Shown here in pieces: positions 45,463 to 54,195 of a stretch of DNA of 64,000 nt. The position numbers and the translations under genes were made by a program. This DNA is from Modestobacter italicus (GTDB lineage Bacteria > Actinomycetota > Actinomycetes > Mycobacteriales > Geodermatophilaceae): NCBI RefSeq assembly GCF_000306785.1, contig NC_017955.1, positions 1,426,001 to 1,490,000 on the forward strand, in the 5' to 3' direction. Each line of letters starts with the position of its first letter. Positions within the stretch are counted from its first letter, which is position 1. The notes under the pieces are model-generated. The model was not told where the DNA came from. It made no database searches and saw nothing but the letters and a program-made list of their open reading frames with translations.

Positions 45463-46703
45463 CCCTGCTGCTCCAGTCGGTCACCGACCTGGACGGCCGG
45501 CGCGTCGACGTCCGCCTCGACGGGGACACCGTCGCGGCGGTCGCCCCCGCGCTGGCCGTCGAGCCCGGCGACGACGTCCTCGACCTCACCGGGCACCTGC
45601 TGCTCCCGGCGCCCGCCGAGCCGCACGCCCACCTGGACAAGGCGCTGACCAGCCACCGGGCGCCCAACCGCACCGGCGACCTGGCCGGGGCGGTGGTCGC
45701 GATCCGGGAGATCGCCGCCGGGTTCACCCACGAGGACCTGGTCGAGCGGGCCACCCGGGCGGCGCACGAGTACCTGGCGAACGGGACGACGGCGATCCGG
45801 ACCCACGCCGACGTCGGTGCGCACTCGGGCACCCGGCACGTCCGCGCGCTGCTGGAGGTGCGCGACGCGCTGGCCGGACTGGTCGACGTGCAGGTGGTCG
45901 CCCTGGCCTCCTCGCCGTGGTCGCCGGCGGAGGCCGTCGGCAACGCGCGCCTGCTGGAGGAGGCGGTCGAGCTGGGCGTGGACCTGGTGGGCGGTGCGCC
46001 GCACATGTGGGACGACCGCGACGCGGGGCTGCAGCTGTCCTTCGACGCCGCCGTCCGGCACGGGCTGCCGCTGGACCTGCACACCGACGAGACGCTGGAC
46101 CCCACCGCGCAGGGGTTGCTGGCGCTGGCCCGGCGGGTGCTGTCCACCGGCTTCGCCCAGGGGGCGACCGCGAGCCACTGCGTGAGCCTGGGCGTGCACC
46201 CGCTGGAGGTCGCCCGCGCGACGGCGGCCGAGGTCGCCCGCGCCGGGGTCGGCGTGGTCGCGCTGCCGCAGACCAACCTCTACCTGCAGGGCCGGGACGT
46301 CGAGGTGGCCCGGCCCCGGGGGCTGACCGCCGTCCGGGCGCTGCTCGACGCCGGGGCGACCCTCGGCGCCGGCGGGGACAACCTGCGCGACCCGTTCAAC
46401 CCGATGGGCCGGGCCGACGCCTGCGAGGCCGCCTCGCTGCTGGTCACCTCCGGCCACCTGTCCACCCGCGAGGCGTGGACGGCGGTCAGCGCCGGGGCGC
46501 GGGCCTGCATGGGGCTGCCGGTGCCGGCGGTCGCCGTCGGCTCGGTGGCCGAGTTCGTGGCGATCGAGGCGGAGAGCCTGGACGCCGCGGTGGCCGGGGC
46601 CGGCACCGCCCGGACGGTCCTCTCGCGGGGCCGGGTCGTCGCCTCCAGCCGGGTGACGCGGGCGGTCAACGGTCCGGTCCCGTCCGCTGTGGCCAACTCG
46701 TGA
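45459..46703 (+). CDS. Cytosine-deaminase-like amidohydrolase
   Basis: The 414-aa amidohydrolase has the cytosine deaminase layout: PAEPHAHLDKALTS near residue 55 (HxH), LDLHTDETLD near 205, ASHCVSLGVHP near 240 and AGGDNLRDPFNPMG near 305. Metal and catalytic residues appear intact. Relatives deaminate or hydrolyse N-heterocycles such as cytosine, creatinine analogues or triazines. The ATG overlaps the folate-enzyme gene, so both are one unit. It is followed by the ABC transporter, whose promoter overlaps the end of this gene. Confidence 0.85.
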   Translation: MTLLLQSVTDLDGRRVDVRLDGDTVAAVAPALAVEPGDDVLDLTGHLLLPAPAEPHAHLDKALTSHRAPNRTGDLAGAVVAIREIAAGFTHEDLVERATRAAHEYLANGTTAIRTHADVGAHSGTRHVRALLEVRDALAGLVDVQVVALASSPWSPAEAVGNARLLEEAVELGVDLVGGAPHMWDDRDAGLQLSFDAAVRHGLPLDLHTDETLDPTAQGLLALARRVLSTGFAQGATASHCVSLGVHPLEVARATAAEVARAGVGVVALPQTNLYLQGRDVEVARPRGLTAVRALLDAGATLGAGGDNLRDPFNPMGRADACEAASLLVTSGHLSTREAWTAVSAGARACMGLPVPAVAVGSVAEFVAIEAESLDAAVAGAGTARTVLSRGRVVASSRVTRAVNGPVPSAVANS

Positions 46704-46762
46704 CGGACGGCGCGCGGCGTTCACCGACGGCACACGCGCCGGAAACAGAGGCCGCAGAGGGT
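46687..46762 (+). promoter_or_regulatory. 76-bp promoter module A with GlnR-like box, upstream of ABC ATPase
   Basis: Within the module TTCAC-n6-CACAC-n6-GAAAC-n6-CGCAG (46720-46757) gives AC dinucleotides repeated at 11-bp steps, as in GlnR boxes. The module matches 49921-49996 at about 63 of 76 positions without gaps. It lies 65-102 bp upstream of the ATPase start and overlaps the 3' end of the deaminase gene. Confidence 0.6.
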
Positions 46763-46821
46763 GGGTGCCGTCCGCACCACCGACCGGCCACGTGTTCGGT
46801 CCCTGAGCCAGGGAGCTGCCG

Positions 46822-47595
46822 ATGAGCACGCTCGCGCCCACCGTCCCGGCCACCGCCACCCGCGCGCGGGTCCTGCACTTCCGCGACGTCGCCAAGGCCT
46901 TCCCGGACGGGACGGTCGCCCTCGAGGGGGTGGACCTGGACATCCGCCGCGGTGAGTTCGTCACCGTCGTCGGCCCGTCCGGCTGCGGGAAGAGCACCCT
47001 GCTGCGGATCGCCTCGGGCCTGTCCCCGGCCACCGGCGGGGAGGTCGAGATCGAGGCGGCCCGGATCGGCTACGTCTTCCAGGACGCCACCCTGCTGCCC
47101 TGGCGCTCGGTGCTGAAGAACGTGCAGCTGCTGGCCGAGCTGCACGGCATGAGCAAGACCGCGACGAACCAGGCCTCCCGGGACGCCATCGACCTGGTGG
47201 GCCTGGCCGGCCACGAGAAGAAGCTGCCGCGGGCGCTGTCGGGCGGCATGAAGATGCGCGCCTCGCTGGCCCGCTCGCTCACCCTCGACCCGGACCTGTT
47301 CCTCTTCGACGAGCCGTTCGGCGCGCTGGACGAGATCACCCGCGAGCGCCTCAACGACGAGCTGATCCGGCTCTTCCATGCCAAGGGCTTCGGCGCGCTG
47401 TTCATCACCCACTCGGTGAGCGAGGCCGTCTACATGTCGACCCGGGTGATGGTCATGAGCGGCCGGCCCGGTCACATCGTCGACACCTTCGAGGTCCCGT
47501 TCGGCGCCGACCGCACCCCGGAGCTGCGCTTCACCCCCGAGTTCGCCGCGCTGGCCGGTCAGGTCTCGCACGCCCTGCGGGCGGGTCACTCGTGA
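46822..47595 (+). CDS. ABC transporter ATPase (nitrate/sulfonate/pyrimidine-precursor type)
   Basis: The 257-aa ATPase has Walker A GPSGCGKST near residue 52, signature LSGGMKMR near 143 and Walker B LFLFDEPFGALDE near 165. Its sequence is close to the SsuB/TauB/ThiZ group. It energises the permease encoded next, which overlaps its stop (GTGA, 47592-47595). ATG at 46822 with GGGAGC upstream. The associated binding protein is encoded at 50164 after an oxidoreductase. Confidence 0.92.
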   Translation: MSTLAPTVPATATRARVLHFRDVAKAFPDGTVALEGVDLDIRRGEFVTVVGPSGCGKSTLLRIASGLSPATGGEVEIEAARIGYVFQDATLLPWRSVLKNVQLLAELHGMSKTATNQASRDAIDLVGLAGHEKKLPRALSGGMKMRASLARSLTLDPDLFLFDEPFGALDEITRERLNDELIRLFHAKGFGALFITHSVSEAVYMSTRVMVMSGRPGHIVDTFEVPFGADRTPELRFTPEFAALAGQVSHALRAGHS

Positions 47596-48533
47596 CCACC
47601 CTGGACAACCGCGCGGCCAGCTCCGCGCCCGACTCGGAGGAGCCCGCCGTGGCGACCACCGCCGTGACGACCACCGCGGAGACACCGGCCCCGGTGGCCG
47701 CGAGCGGTGCGGGCACCGCCCCGCTGGTCCGCCGGCGGCGCGGACGCAAGCGGCTGACCGACGCGCTGCTGCCGATCGGCGTCTTCGTGGTGCTGCTGGG
47801 CATCTGGTACGCGATCACCTACCTGGTGCTGGACCCCGCCCGGCGGTTCCTGATGCCGGCGCCGCACACGATCATCACCGACGCCCTGCTCGACGGGCCG
47901 ACGATGGAGAAGATCGGCGAGGCCCTCGGCCGCACCATCACGGTCACCTTCGTCGGCCTGGTCATCGCGATCGTGATCGGCATGGCCTGGGCGATCGCGA
48001 TGAGCCAGAGCCGGACGGTCGAGCGCTCGCTGTTCCCCTACGCCGTCGCGCTGCAGTGCGTCCCGATCCTCGCCCTCGTGCCGCTCATCGGGTTCTGGTT
48101 CGACTACGGCTTCAGCTCGCGGGTGATCGTCTGCGTGATGATCGCGCTGTTCCCGGTCGTGTCGAACACGCTGTTCGGCCTGCAGTCGGTCGACCGGGGC
48201 ATGCACGAGCTGTTCGACCTGCACGGCGCCGGCCGGCTCACCCGGCTGCTCAAGCTGCAGCTGCCGGCCGCCATGCCGGCCATCTTCGCCGGGTTCCGCA
48301 TCTCCGCCGGGCTCTCGGTGGTCGGCGCGATCGTCGGTGACCTCTTCTTCCGCAAGGGCAACCCGGGCCTGGGCGTGCTGCTGAACAACTTCAGCTCGCG
48401 GCTGCAGGGCGCCGAGCTGTTCCTCACGATCATCGTGGCCGCCGCCCTCGGCATCGCCGTCTTCGCGCTCTTCGGCTGGCTCGGCAAGCTCGCCGTCGGC
48501 CGCTGGTACGACCAGAGCCGCGACGCCGCATGA
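47592..48533 (+). CDS. ABC transporter permease (SsuC/TauC/ThiX-like)
   Basis: The 313-aa protein has an Ala/Thr-rich N-terminal tail of about 55 residues, then six membrane segments. The coupling segment ELFDLHGAGRLTRLLKLQLPAAMPAIFAGFR (from about residue 207; written here in part as motif) contains the typical EAA-like region. It forms the channel for the importer. The GTG overlaps the ATPase stop, and its stop overlaps the next start (ATGA). Confidence 0.9.
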   Translation: MTTLDNRAASSAPDSEEPAVATTAVTTTAETPAPVAASGAGTAPLVRRRRGRKRLTDALLPIGVFVVLLGIWYAITYLVLDPARRFLMPAPHTIITDALLDGPTMEKIGEALGRTITVTFVGLVIAIVIGMAWAIAMSQSRTVERSLFPYAVALQCVPILALVPLIGFWFDYGFSSRVIVCVMIALFPVVSNTLFGLQSVDRGMHELFDLHGAGRLTRLLKLQLPAAMPAIFAGFRISAGLSVVGAIVGDLFFRKGNPGLGVLLNNFSSRLQGAELFLTIIVAAALGIAVFALFGWLGKLAVGRWYDQSRDAA

Positions 48534-49912
48534 CCCGACCGCTGACCCTCGGGATCTTCCAGCGGATGGGCCCCGGTGGGGTCACCGGCGGCAGCTGGCG
48601 GCACCCCGACGACACCTCCGCGGCGTACCTCACGATCGAGCACTGGACGGGGCTGGCCCGGAGGTTCGAGGACGCCGGGCTGGACTTCCTCTTCCTGGCC
48701 GACAGCTACGGCTACCCCACGCTCCACGACCGGGTCATCGACCTGGCGGTCGCCGACGCGATCAACTTCCCCGCGGCCGACCCGGTGGTCCTGGTCTCGG
48801 CCATCGCGGCGGCGACCAGCCGGCTGGGCGTGGTCGTCACCGCGTCCACCACGGTGGACAAGCCGCAGGTGCTCGCCCGGCGCTTCGCCACGCTGGACCA
48901 CCTGACCCGCGGCCGGATCGGGTGGAACATCGTCACCGGTGCCGCGCAGGCGTCCTCGGCCCGGCTGTTCGGCGAGCAGATGATGCCGCACGACGAGCGC
49001 TACGCCATGGCCGAGGACTCCGTGCAGCTGGCGCTGAAGCTGTGGGAGACCTCCTGGGAGGACGACGCCCTCCGGCTGGACAAGGCGGGCGGCGTCCACG
49101 CCGACCCGGCCAAGGTGCACGAGATCGACCACGAGGGTCCGTACTTCCGGGCGCACGGCCTGCTCACCGTGCCGCCCTCGCCGCAGCGCACGCCGCTGCT
49201 GTTCCAGGCCGGCACCTCCGGCCGCGGCCGTGACTTCGCGGCCACCTACGCGGAGTCGGTCTTCCTGGCCGGGGGCGACCCCGACCACGTGGCCGCCAAC
49301 ATCGCCGACATCCGCCGCCGCGCCGTCGGGTACGGCCGCGAGCCGGACGCGATCAAGTTCCTGGTGGGCGCCATGTTCGTGACCGCGCCCACCGAGGCCG
49401 CGGCGCAGGCCGAACGGCAGCGGATGCTGGACCTGTCCACGCTGGAGAACGCCGCAGCGGCCTACGCCTTCTTCACCGGCCTGGACCTGCTCGCGATGGA
49501 CCTCGACGGCCCGCTGACCGGGCGCACGCAGCAGGGGCAGAGCAGCGTCGACCGCTTCACCGGGGCGAACGGGGCGCCGGTCGCCACGGTCCGCCAGGTG
49601 CTGGAGGACCACCGGCGCAACGGGGTCAACGGCACCGTGTTCGTCGGCGAGCCCGAGCACGTCGTCGACCAGGCCGAGGCGTTCGTCCAGCGCACCGGCG
49701 CCGACGGCTTCCTCGTCCAGCCCTACGTCACCCCGGGCACCTACGACGACCTCATCGACCTGGTGCTGCCGGTGATGCGTGCGCGGGGCCTGGCCAAGGA
49801 GGCCTACGAGGGCGCCACGCTGCGCGCGCACCTCTTCGGTGCCGGGCGCGACCGGCTGCCGGCCTCGCACGTGGGCCGCCGGACGGCGCCCGAACGTGCG
49901 GCGATGGTGTGA
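48530..49912 (+). CDS. NtaA/SnaA/DszA-type FMN-dependent monooxygenase
   Basis: The 460-aa LLM protein has the family hallmarks: N-terminal TLGIFQRMGPGG, a GRIGWNIVTGAA segment near residue 124, and PLLFQAGTSGRGRDFAATYAE near 222. Members use reduced FMN from a separate reductase to cleave C-N or C-S bonds in chelators, sulfones and other compounds. Its position between the permease and the binding protein suggests it acts on the imported substrate. ATG overlaps the permease stop. The free flavin reductase at 26984 is a possible electron donor. Confidence 0.9.
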   Translation: MTRPLTLGIFQRMGPGGVTGGSWRHPDDTSAAYLTIEHWTGLARRFEDAGLDFLFLADSYGYPTLHDRVIDLAVADAINFPAADPVVLVSAIAAATSRLGVVVTASTTVDKPQVLARRFATLDHLTRGRIGWNIVTGAAQASSARLFGEQMMPHDERYAMAEDSVQLALKLWETSWEDDALRLDKAGGVHADPAKVHEIDHEGPYFRAHGLLTVPPSPQRTPLLFQAGTSGRGRDFAATYAESVFLAGGDPDHVAANIADIRRRAVGYGREPDAIKFLVGAMFVTAPTEAAAQAERQRMLDLSTLENAAAAYAFFTGLDLLAMDLDGPLTGRTQQGQSSVDRFTGANGAPVATVRQVLEDHRRNGVNGTVFVGEPEHVVDQAEAFVQRTGADGFLVQPYVTPGTYDDLIDLVLPVMRARGLAKEAYEGATLRAHLFGAGRDRLPASHVGRRTAPERAAMV

Positions 49913-49920
49913 GCCGGCCG

Positions 49921-49996
49921 CTGTGGCCAAGTCGTGATGCACCGCGAGCGCCGTTCACCGCCGACACACGCAGCCGAAACAGTCGCCGCAGAGGGT
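49921..49996 (+). promoter_or_regulatory. 76-bp promoter module B with GlnR-like box, upstream of binding protein
   Basis: Same module as at 46687. TTCAC-n6-CACAC-n6-GAAAC-n6-CGCAG occupies 49954-49991. The distance to the start codon (173 bp) is larger than in module A. Confidence 0.6.
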
Positions 49997-50163
49997 GACC
50001 ACGGTCGTACACCGACGGGTGACCGGTCCCAGCCGGCAGCCGTCGCCGCGCCCTCCCCGGCGCTGCCGCACCAGCCCGCACCAGCCCCGTGCCGCGCACC
50101 GTCGCCGGCCCGGTGACGGCGCCCCGAGCCTGAGGCGCCGCCCTCCCAGCCCCTAGGAGCACG

Positions 50164-51333
50164 ATGCGCATCACCCGGACCACGGCAGGCGTCGCTGCGG
50201 CGACCATGCTGGCCCTCTCCCTCGCCGCCTGCGGTGGCGGGGACGACGACGCCGCGTCGGCCGCCCCCTCCGGCGACGTCGGCAGCACCGACCTGGCGGC
50301 CGCCGGCTGCCCGGACACCGTCGTCGTCCAGACCGACTGGAACCCCGAGGCCGAGCACGGCGGGCTCTACGAGTCGCTGGGCGACGACTACGAGATCGAC
50401 TCGGACAACAAGGTCGTCAGCGGCACGCTGATCGACAGCGCCGGCGACAGCACCGGTGTGAAGCTGGAGATCCGCGCCGGCGGGCCGGCGATCGGCTTCC
50501 AGACGGTCACCTCGCAGATGTACGCCGACGACTCGATCACCCTGGGCTACATCGCCACCGACGAGGCGATCCAGCTGTCGGACACGCAGCCGACGACGGC
50601 GGTCCTCGCACCGCTGGAGAAGTCACCCACGATGATCATGTGGGACCCGGAGACCTACCCCGACGTCACCAGCATCGCCGACCTGGGCACGACCGACGCC
50701 ACCGTCCGCTACTTCGACGGCTCGGCGTACATGGCCTACCTGACCGGCTCCGGGGTGTTGAAGGCCGACCAGGTCGACGGCTCCTACGACGGCACCCCGA
50801 GCGGCTTCGTCGCCGCCGGTGGCGAGGCTGCCCAGCAGGGCTTCGCCTCGGCCGAGCCCTACATCTACAAGAACGAGGTCGACGCCTGGGGCAAGGACGT
50901 GGACTACCAGCTGGTCTACGACGCCGGGTTCCAGCCCTACCAGTCGTCGATCTCGGTGCGCACCGATGACCTGGAGGGCATGTCCGGCTGCCTGGAGGCG
51001 CTGGTGCCGCTCATGCAGCAGGCCGACCTGGACTACCTCGAGGACCCGTCGCGGGTCAACGACGTCATCCTGGAGCTGGTCGAGGAGTACGACACCGGCT
51101 GGGTGTACTCGCAGGGCGTCGCCGACTACTCGGTGCAGACCCAGGCCGACCTCGGTCTGGTCGGCAACGGGAACGACGGCACGCACGGCAACTTCGACAC
51201 CGCCCGCGTGCAGACGCTGATCGACCAGACCACGCCGATCTTCACCGAGCAGGGCACCGCGCCCAAGTCGGGGATCACCCCGGACGACCTGGTGACCAAC
51301 GAGTTCATCGACACGGCCATCGGCCTCAACTGA
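50164..51333 (+). CDS. ABC transporter substrate-binding lipoprotein (NMT1/THI5-like)
   Basis: The 389-aa protein has a lipoprotein signal peptide with LAAC (Cys near residue 22) and an acidic linker, then CPDTVVVQTDWNPEAEHGGLY, which resembles NMT1/THI5-type binding proteins that bind pyrimidine precursors or nitrogen heterocycles. It supplies the importer at 46822-48533 and carries the second copy of the 76-bp module. A strong terminator follows. The ligand cannot be read from sequence. Confidence 0.88.
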   Translation: MRITRTTAGVAAATMLALSLAACGGGDDDAASAAPSGDVGSTDLAAAGCPDTVVVQTDWNPEAEHGGLYESLGDDYEIDSDNKVVSGTLIDSAGDSTGVKLEIRAGGPAIGFQTVTSQMYADDSITLGYIATDEAIQLSDTQPTTAVLAPLEKSPTMIMWDPETYPDVTSIADLGTTDATVRYFDGSAYMAYLTGSGVLKADQVDGSYDGTPSGFVAAGGEAAQQGFASAEPYIYKNEVDAWGKDVDYQLVYDAGFQPYQSSISVRTDDLEGMSGCLEALVPLMQQADLDYLEDPSRVNDVILELVEEYDTGWVYSQGVADYSVQTQADLGLVGNGNDGTHGNFDTARVQTLIDQTTPIFTEQGTAPKSGITPDDLVTNEFIDTAIGLN

Positions 51334-51353
51334 CCCGAGGCCCGGCCCACCCG

Positions 51354-51389
51354 CTGCGCCGGCAGTCCCCGCGGGGACTGCCGGCGCAG
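51354..51389. terminator. Terminator of the binding protein gene
   Basis: A 17-bp perfect stem (51354-51370 with 51373-51389) with a 2-nt centre follows the stop by 20 nt. Confidence 0.75.
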
Positions 51390-51406
51390 TGCCGTCCCGG
51401 GGCCGA

Positions 51407-51473
51407 GCACGCGCGCACTTTCGCGCGATGAAGCACGCGCACTTTCGCGCGATGAAGCACGCGTGCTTCATCG
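51407..51473. repeat. Short repeat cluster with 24-bp palindrome
   Basis: The unit GCACGCG(CG)CACTTTCGCGCGATGAA occurs twice (51407-51432 and 51433-51456), followed by an inverted half-copy that closes the perfect palindrome CGATGAAGCACG-CGTGCTTCATCG (51450-51473). It resembles intergenic REP-type elements. Confidence 0.75.
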
Positions 51474-51538
51474 GGATCGAGCGCGAGGTCCGCGTCCCGG
51501 GGCGCGCCGCCGGCGGGCAGGCCCCGGGACGGCGGCGC

Positions 51539-52906
51539 TCAGCGGCTGTCGACCTCGGCGCGCAGCCGGGCCATCCGCTCGTGCACCTGGGCCTCCACCT
51601 CGGTCGACGCCGGGTCGCACAGCGTGGCGCCCTCGGCGACCTGCCGGCCACCCACGTACACCGCGTGCAGGTTGCGCAGTGAGCAGGCCAGCACGTAGGT
51701 GCCGTAGGCGTCCCACACCGGCCCGGTGTCGGGACGGCGGGGGTCGACGACCAGGAAGTCGGCGTAGCGCCCGACCCGCAGCGTGCCCACGGAGTCGTCG
51801 ATGCCGAGCACCTCGGCCGAGCCGCGGGTGTGCAGCGCGAGGACGTCGCGGACCGGCATCGCGGCCGGGTCGTGGTGGGTGGCCCGGAGCAGGGCCAGCG
51901 CGGTGCGCATGTTGTTCCACGGATCGCTGACGTCGGTGCACGACTGGTCGTCCAGCCCCATGCCCACCCGCATGCCCAGCTCGCGGATCCGGGGGATCTG
52001 CGCGACCCCGGAGGCCAGCCGGCCGTTGCTCATCGGCTGCCAGCTCATCCCGCAGCCGGCGGCCGCGGCGGCCTGCAGGATCTCGTCGGTGGTCTGGATG
52101 AAGTGCCCGAACACCAGGTCCGGGCCCAGCGCGCCGGCCTCGGCGTACCAGGCGAACTTCGACTGCTGCAGCTCCACCTCGTTCGGGTTCTCCAGGAAGT
52201 GCGGCTGGTTGAGCAGGCCGTGCCGGCGCATCGCGGCGACCTCCAGCGTCGCCGCGTCCCGGGACGACGCCCACTGCACCGTGCCGCTGATGGCCAGCCG
52301 CAGGTGCAGGTCGGGGTCGGCGGTGGCGGCCAGGGCCACCACGTCGTCGAGCTGGGCCAGGGCGGCGTCGGTGTCCACGTCGCCCTGGCCGAGCATCACG
52401 CTGTGCACGTGCCGGAGCCCGGCGTCGACCTTGGCCCGCAGCTGCGCGTGCTGGAACCCGGTGTCCGGCAGCGCGGAGTCGAACCGGGCGACGCCGGCGG
52501 ACTCCTTCTCGAAGCGCAGCCCGGCGTCGCTGAAGTCGAAGGCGGTGGTGATGCCGTTGCGCAGGAAGTCCTGGGCCCCGTGCCGGGTCATCCAGTAGAT
52601 GTCGTCGGTGTCGGCGGCCGCGGTGTAGCGGGTCATCGCCTCGATCCAGCCGTACAGCGTCTGGTCCATGCCCAGCCCGCGCGAGCCGGAGGTGAACAGG
52701 TGGCTGTGCGCGGAGACGAAGCCGGGTCCGACCAGCGCGCCACCGGCGTCGAGCGTCTCGTCGGCGGCGACGCCGGCCGGGGGCTCGCCGGGTTCCACGG
52801 CGGTCAGCCGGCCGTCGTCCCCGACGGTGAACCAGCCCGGGAACGGGTCGGGGCGATCGGGGTCCAGGGTCAGCAGGACGGCGTTGCGCACGAGAAGTCG
52901 GGTCAC
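51539..52906 (-). CDS. Amidohydrolase family protein (TrzN/SsnA-like)
   Basis: The 455-aa TIM-barrel hydrolase has metal ligands HSH in GFVSAHSHLF (about residue 67), H and E in LLNQPHFLENPNE (about 230), H in LVFGHFIQ (about 262) and D in GMGLDDQSC (about 315). Related enzymes hydrolyse or deaminate s-triazines, guanine analogues and other N-heterocycles. It lies just downstream of the Rieske oxygenase on the same strand, separated by a hairpin. GTG start. Confidence 0.88.
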   Translation of the reverse strand: MTRLLVRNAVLLTLDPDRPDPFPGWFTVGDDGRLTAVEPGEPPAGVAADETLDAGGALVGPGFVSAHSHLFTSGSRGLGMDQTLYGWIEAMTRYTAAADTDDIYWMTRHGAQDFLRNGITTAFDFSDAGLRFEKESAGVARFDSALPDTGFQHAQLRAKVDAGLRHVHSVMLGQGDVDTDAALAQLDDVVALAATADPDLHLRLAISGTVQWASSRDAATLEVAAMRRHGLLNQPHFLENPNEVELQQSKFAWYAEAGALGPDLVFGHFIQTTDEILQAAAAAGCGMSWQPMSNGRLASGVAQIPRIRELGMRVGMGLDDQSCTDVSDPWNNMRTALALLRATHHDPAAMPVRDVLALHTRGSAEVLGIDDSVGTLRVGRYADFLVVDPRRPDTGPVWDAYGTYVLACSLRNLHAVYVGGRQVAEGATLCDPASTEVEAQVHERMARLRAEVDSR

Positions 52907-52931
52907 GACCGGACGATGCCGGGACCACGTT

Positions 52932-52963
52932 GCGGCCCGGTGACGGTCAGGTCACCGGGCCGC
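52932..52963. terminator. Hairpin between Rieske gene and amidohydrolase
   Basis: A 13-bp perfect stem (52932-52944 with 52951-52963) with a 6-nt loop lies 17 nt after the Rieske stop and 26 nt before the amidohydrolase start. It may attenuate rather than end the operon. Confidence 0.6.
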
Positions 52964-52980
52964 GCGTCACGGGCGGGACG

Positions 52981-54039
52981 TCAGCCGGGCGACCAGCGGC
53001 CGGTGACCAGCTCGGTGTACATCCGCCGCAGCAGCAGGCTGTTGCGGTCGGCCTTGGCATGCGCGTTGAGCCGCGGGGCCAGCGGGAAGGCCGCGGGCAG
53101 CCGGTTGAGCAGGTCGGCGTCCTCCTGCTCCACGACGTCGTCGAAGGCGACGATGTCGGCGGCCGGGCGGTCCTCCTCGCGGTCGGTGCGCAGCACCGTC
53201 TGGATGATCGTGCAGCGCTCGTCGTCGACCGGGGTGATCGCCTTGAGCATCACGTGGCCCAGCCCGTCCGGGTAGGTGATGTGCAGGGCCATGAAGAACG
53301 GCAGGTGCACCTGGCTGACCGTCGAGCGCACGGTCGAGCCGGTCTCGCCGGGGCGGGCCTCCACCGGCACCTCGCTGCGGGTGACGAAGCCGTAGGGCGT
53401 CCGCTCGAGCTCGGCCTCGGTCAGCTCGGCGTTGTCCGGGTTGCCGAAGGTGTTCTTGTGCACGAACGCCACGTGCCCGGGGTCGACGTTGTTCTCCACC
53501 AGGTGCATCGCCGTGCAGTCGAAGTCCCACTGCTTCTCCGGCACGGTCCGCCAGCCGGGCGCGCCCCACTCCGGGACCTCGGGCAGGTCGGCCAACGGAC
53601 CGCCCTCGTCCTCACCGGCCAGGCACACCCACACCATCCCGTAGCGCTCCTGGGCGCGGACCATGGTGAGCCCGCTCTTCGTCGGGTGCGGCGCGGTCGG
53701 GAACTGCGGGATCCGCTGGGTGTGACCCTGCGCGTCCCACTCCCAGCCGTGGTACGGGCAGACCAGGTGGCAGTCCTTCACCCAGCCCATCGACAGCGGG
53801 GCGTCGCGGTGCGCGCAGCGGTTCCAGGCGACGCTGACCGGCCCGCCCGGCACCGGTCGCCAGACGACCAGCTCCCGGCCGAGCACGGTGCGCTGCACCG
53901 GACCGTCCGTGACCGCGTCGCTGAAGCAGGCCGCGTACCAGAAGCGGCGGAAGACCGGGTGCTCGGAGAGCACCAGGTGGTCGGGGCCGTGGTGGGTGGT
54001 CTCGCGGGTCGCCGTCTGCTCGGTCTCGGTGATCGTCAT
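52981..54039 (-). CDS. Rieske non-heme iron oxygenase (demethylase-like)
   Basis: The 352-aa protein has a Rieske cluster C-x-H-x16-C-x2-H (NRCAHRDAPLSMGWVKDCHL with VCPYHGW, about residues 73-95) and the mononuclear iron site in ENNVDPGHVAFVHKNTFG near 170. It resembles vanillate O-demethylase and pheophorbide-type oxygenases, which often remove O- or N-methyl groups as formaldehyde. Electrons likely come from the reductase at 43307. ATG at 54039 with GGAAGG upstream is better than the upstream frame. Stop close to a terminator. Confidence 0.92.
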   Translation of the reverse strand: MTITETEQTATRETTHHGPDHLVLSEHPVFRRFWYAACFSDAVTDGPVQRTVLGRELVVWRPVPGGPVSVAWNRCAHRDAPLSMGWVKDCHLVCPYHGWEWDAQGHTQRIPQFPTAPHPTKSGLTMVRAQERYGMVWVCLAGEDEGGPLADLPEVPEWGAPGWRTVPEKQWDFDCTAMHLVENNVDPGHVAFVHKNTFGNPDNAELTEAELERTPYGFVTRSEVPVEARPGETGSTVRSTVSQVHLPFFMALHITYPDGLGHVMLKAITPVDDERCTIIQTVLRTDREEDRPAADIVAFDDVVEQEDADLLNRLPAAFPLAPRLNAHAKADRNSLLLRRMYTELVTGRWSPG

Positions 54040-54125
54040 CGGGGTGTCCTTCCCTCCCCGGGTCGCTCGCGCCATCCGCGCGACCTCGGGCACCGGCGAG
54101 GCTGCCCGGCGGGGGTGTCGCCGCC

Positions 54126-54141
54126 ATTACGCGGCGGTGAC
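54126..54141. promoter_or_regulatory. Candidate GlnR-type half-site pair
   Basis: ATTAC-n6-GTGAC (54126-30, 54137-41) lies between the divergent Rieske and FAD oxidase genes. It has the same TTAC-n6-GTGAC arrangement as the site before the paralogous oxidase at 43216. Confidence 0.4.
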
Positions 54142-54195
54142 GAGTCGTCTCGCGCTGCTCATCCCGGGGAAATGCCGGCACGCCACGGTGTCCGG

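Noticed and set aside
46687-46762. Riboswitch in the 76-bp conserved module
   Set aside because: I could not fold a convincing conserved helix or match known purine, TPP, guanidine or NMT1-type motifs, while 11-bp phasing of AC dinucleotides favours a protein-binding site.
51407-51473. CRISPR-like repeat
   Set aside because: Only two direct units, no unique spacers between them, and a palindrome instead. No cas genes anywhere in the window.
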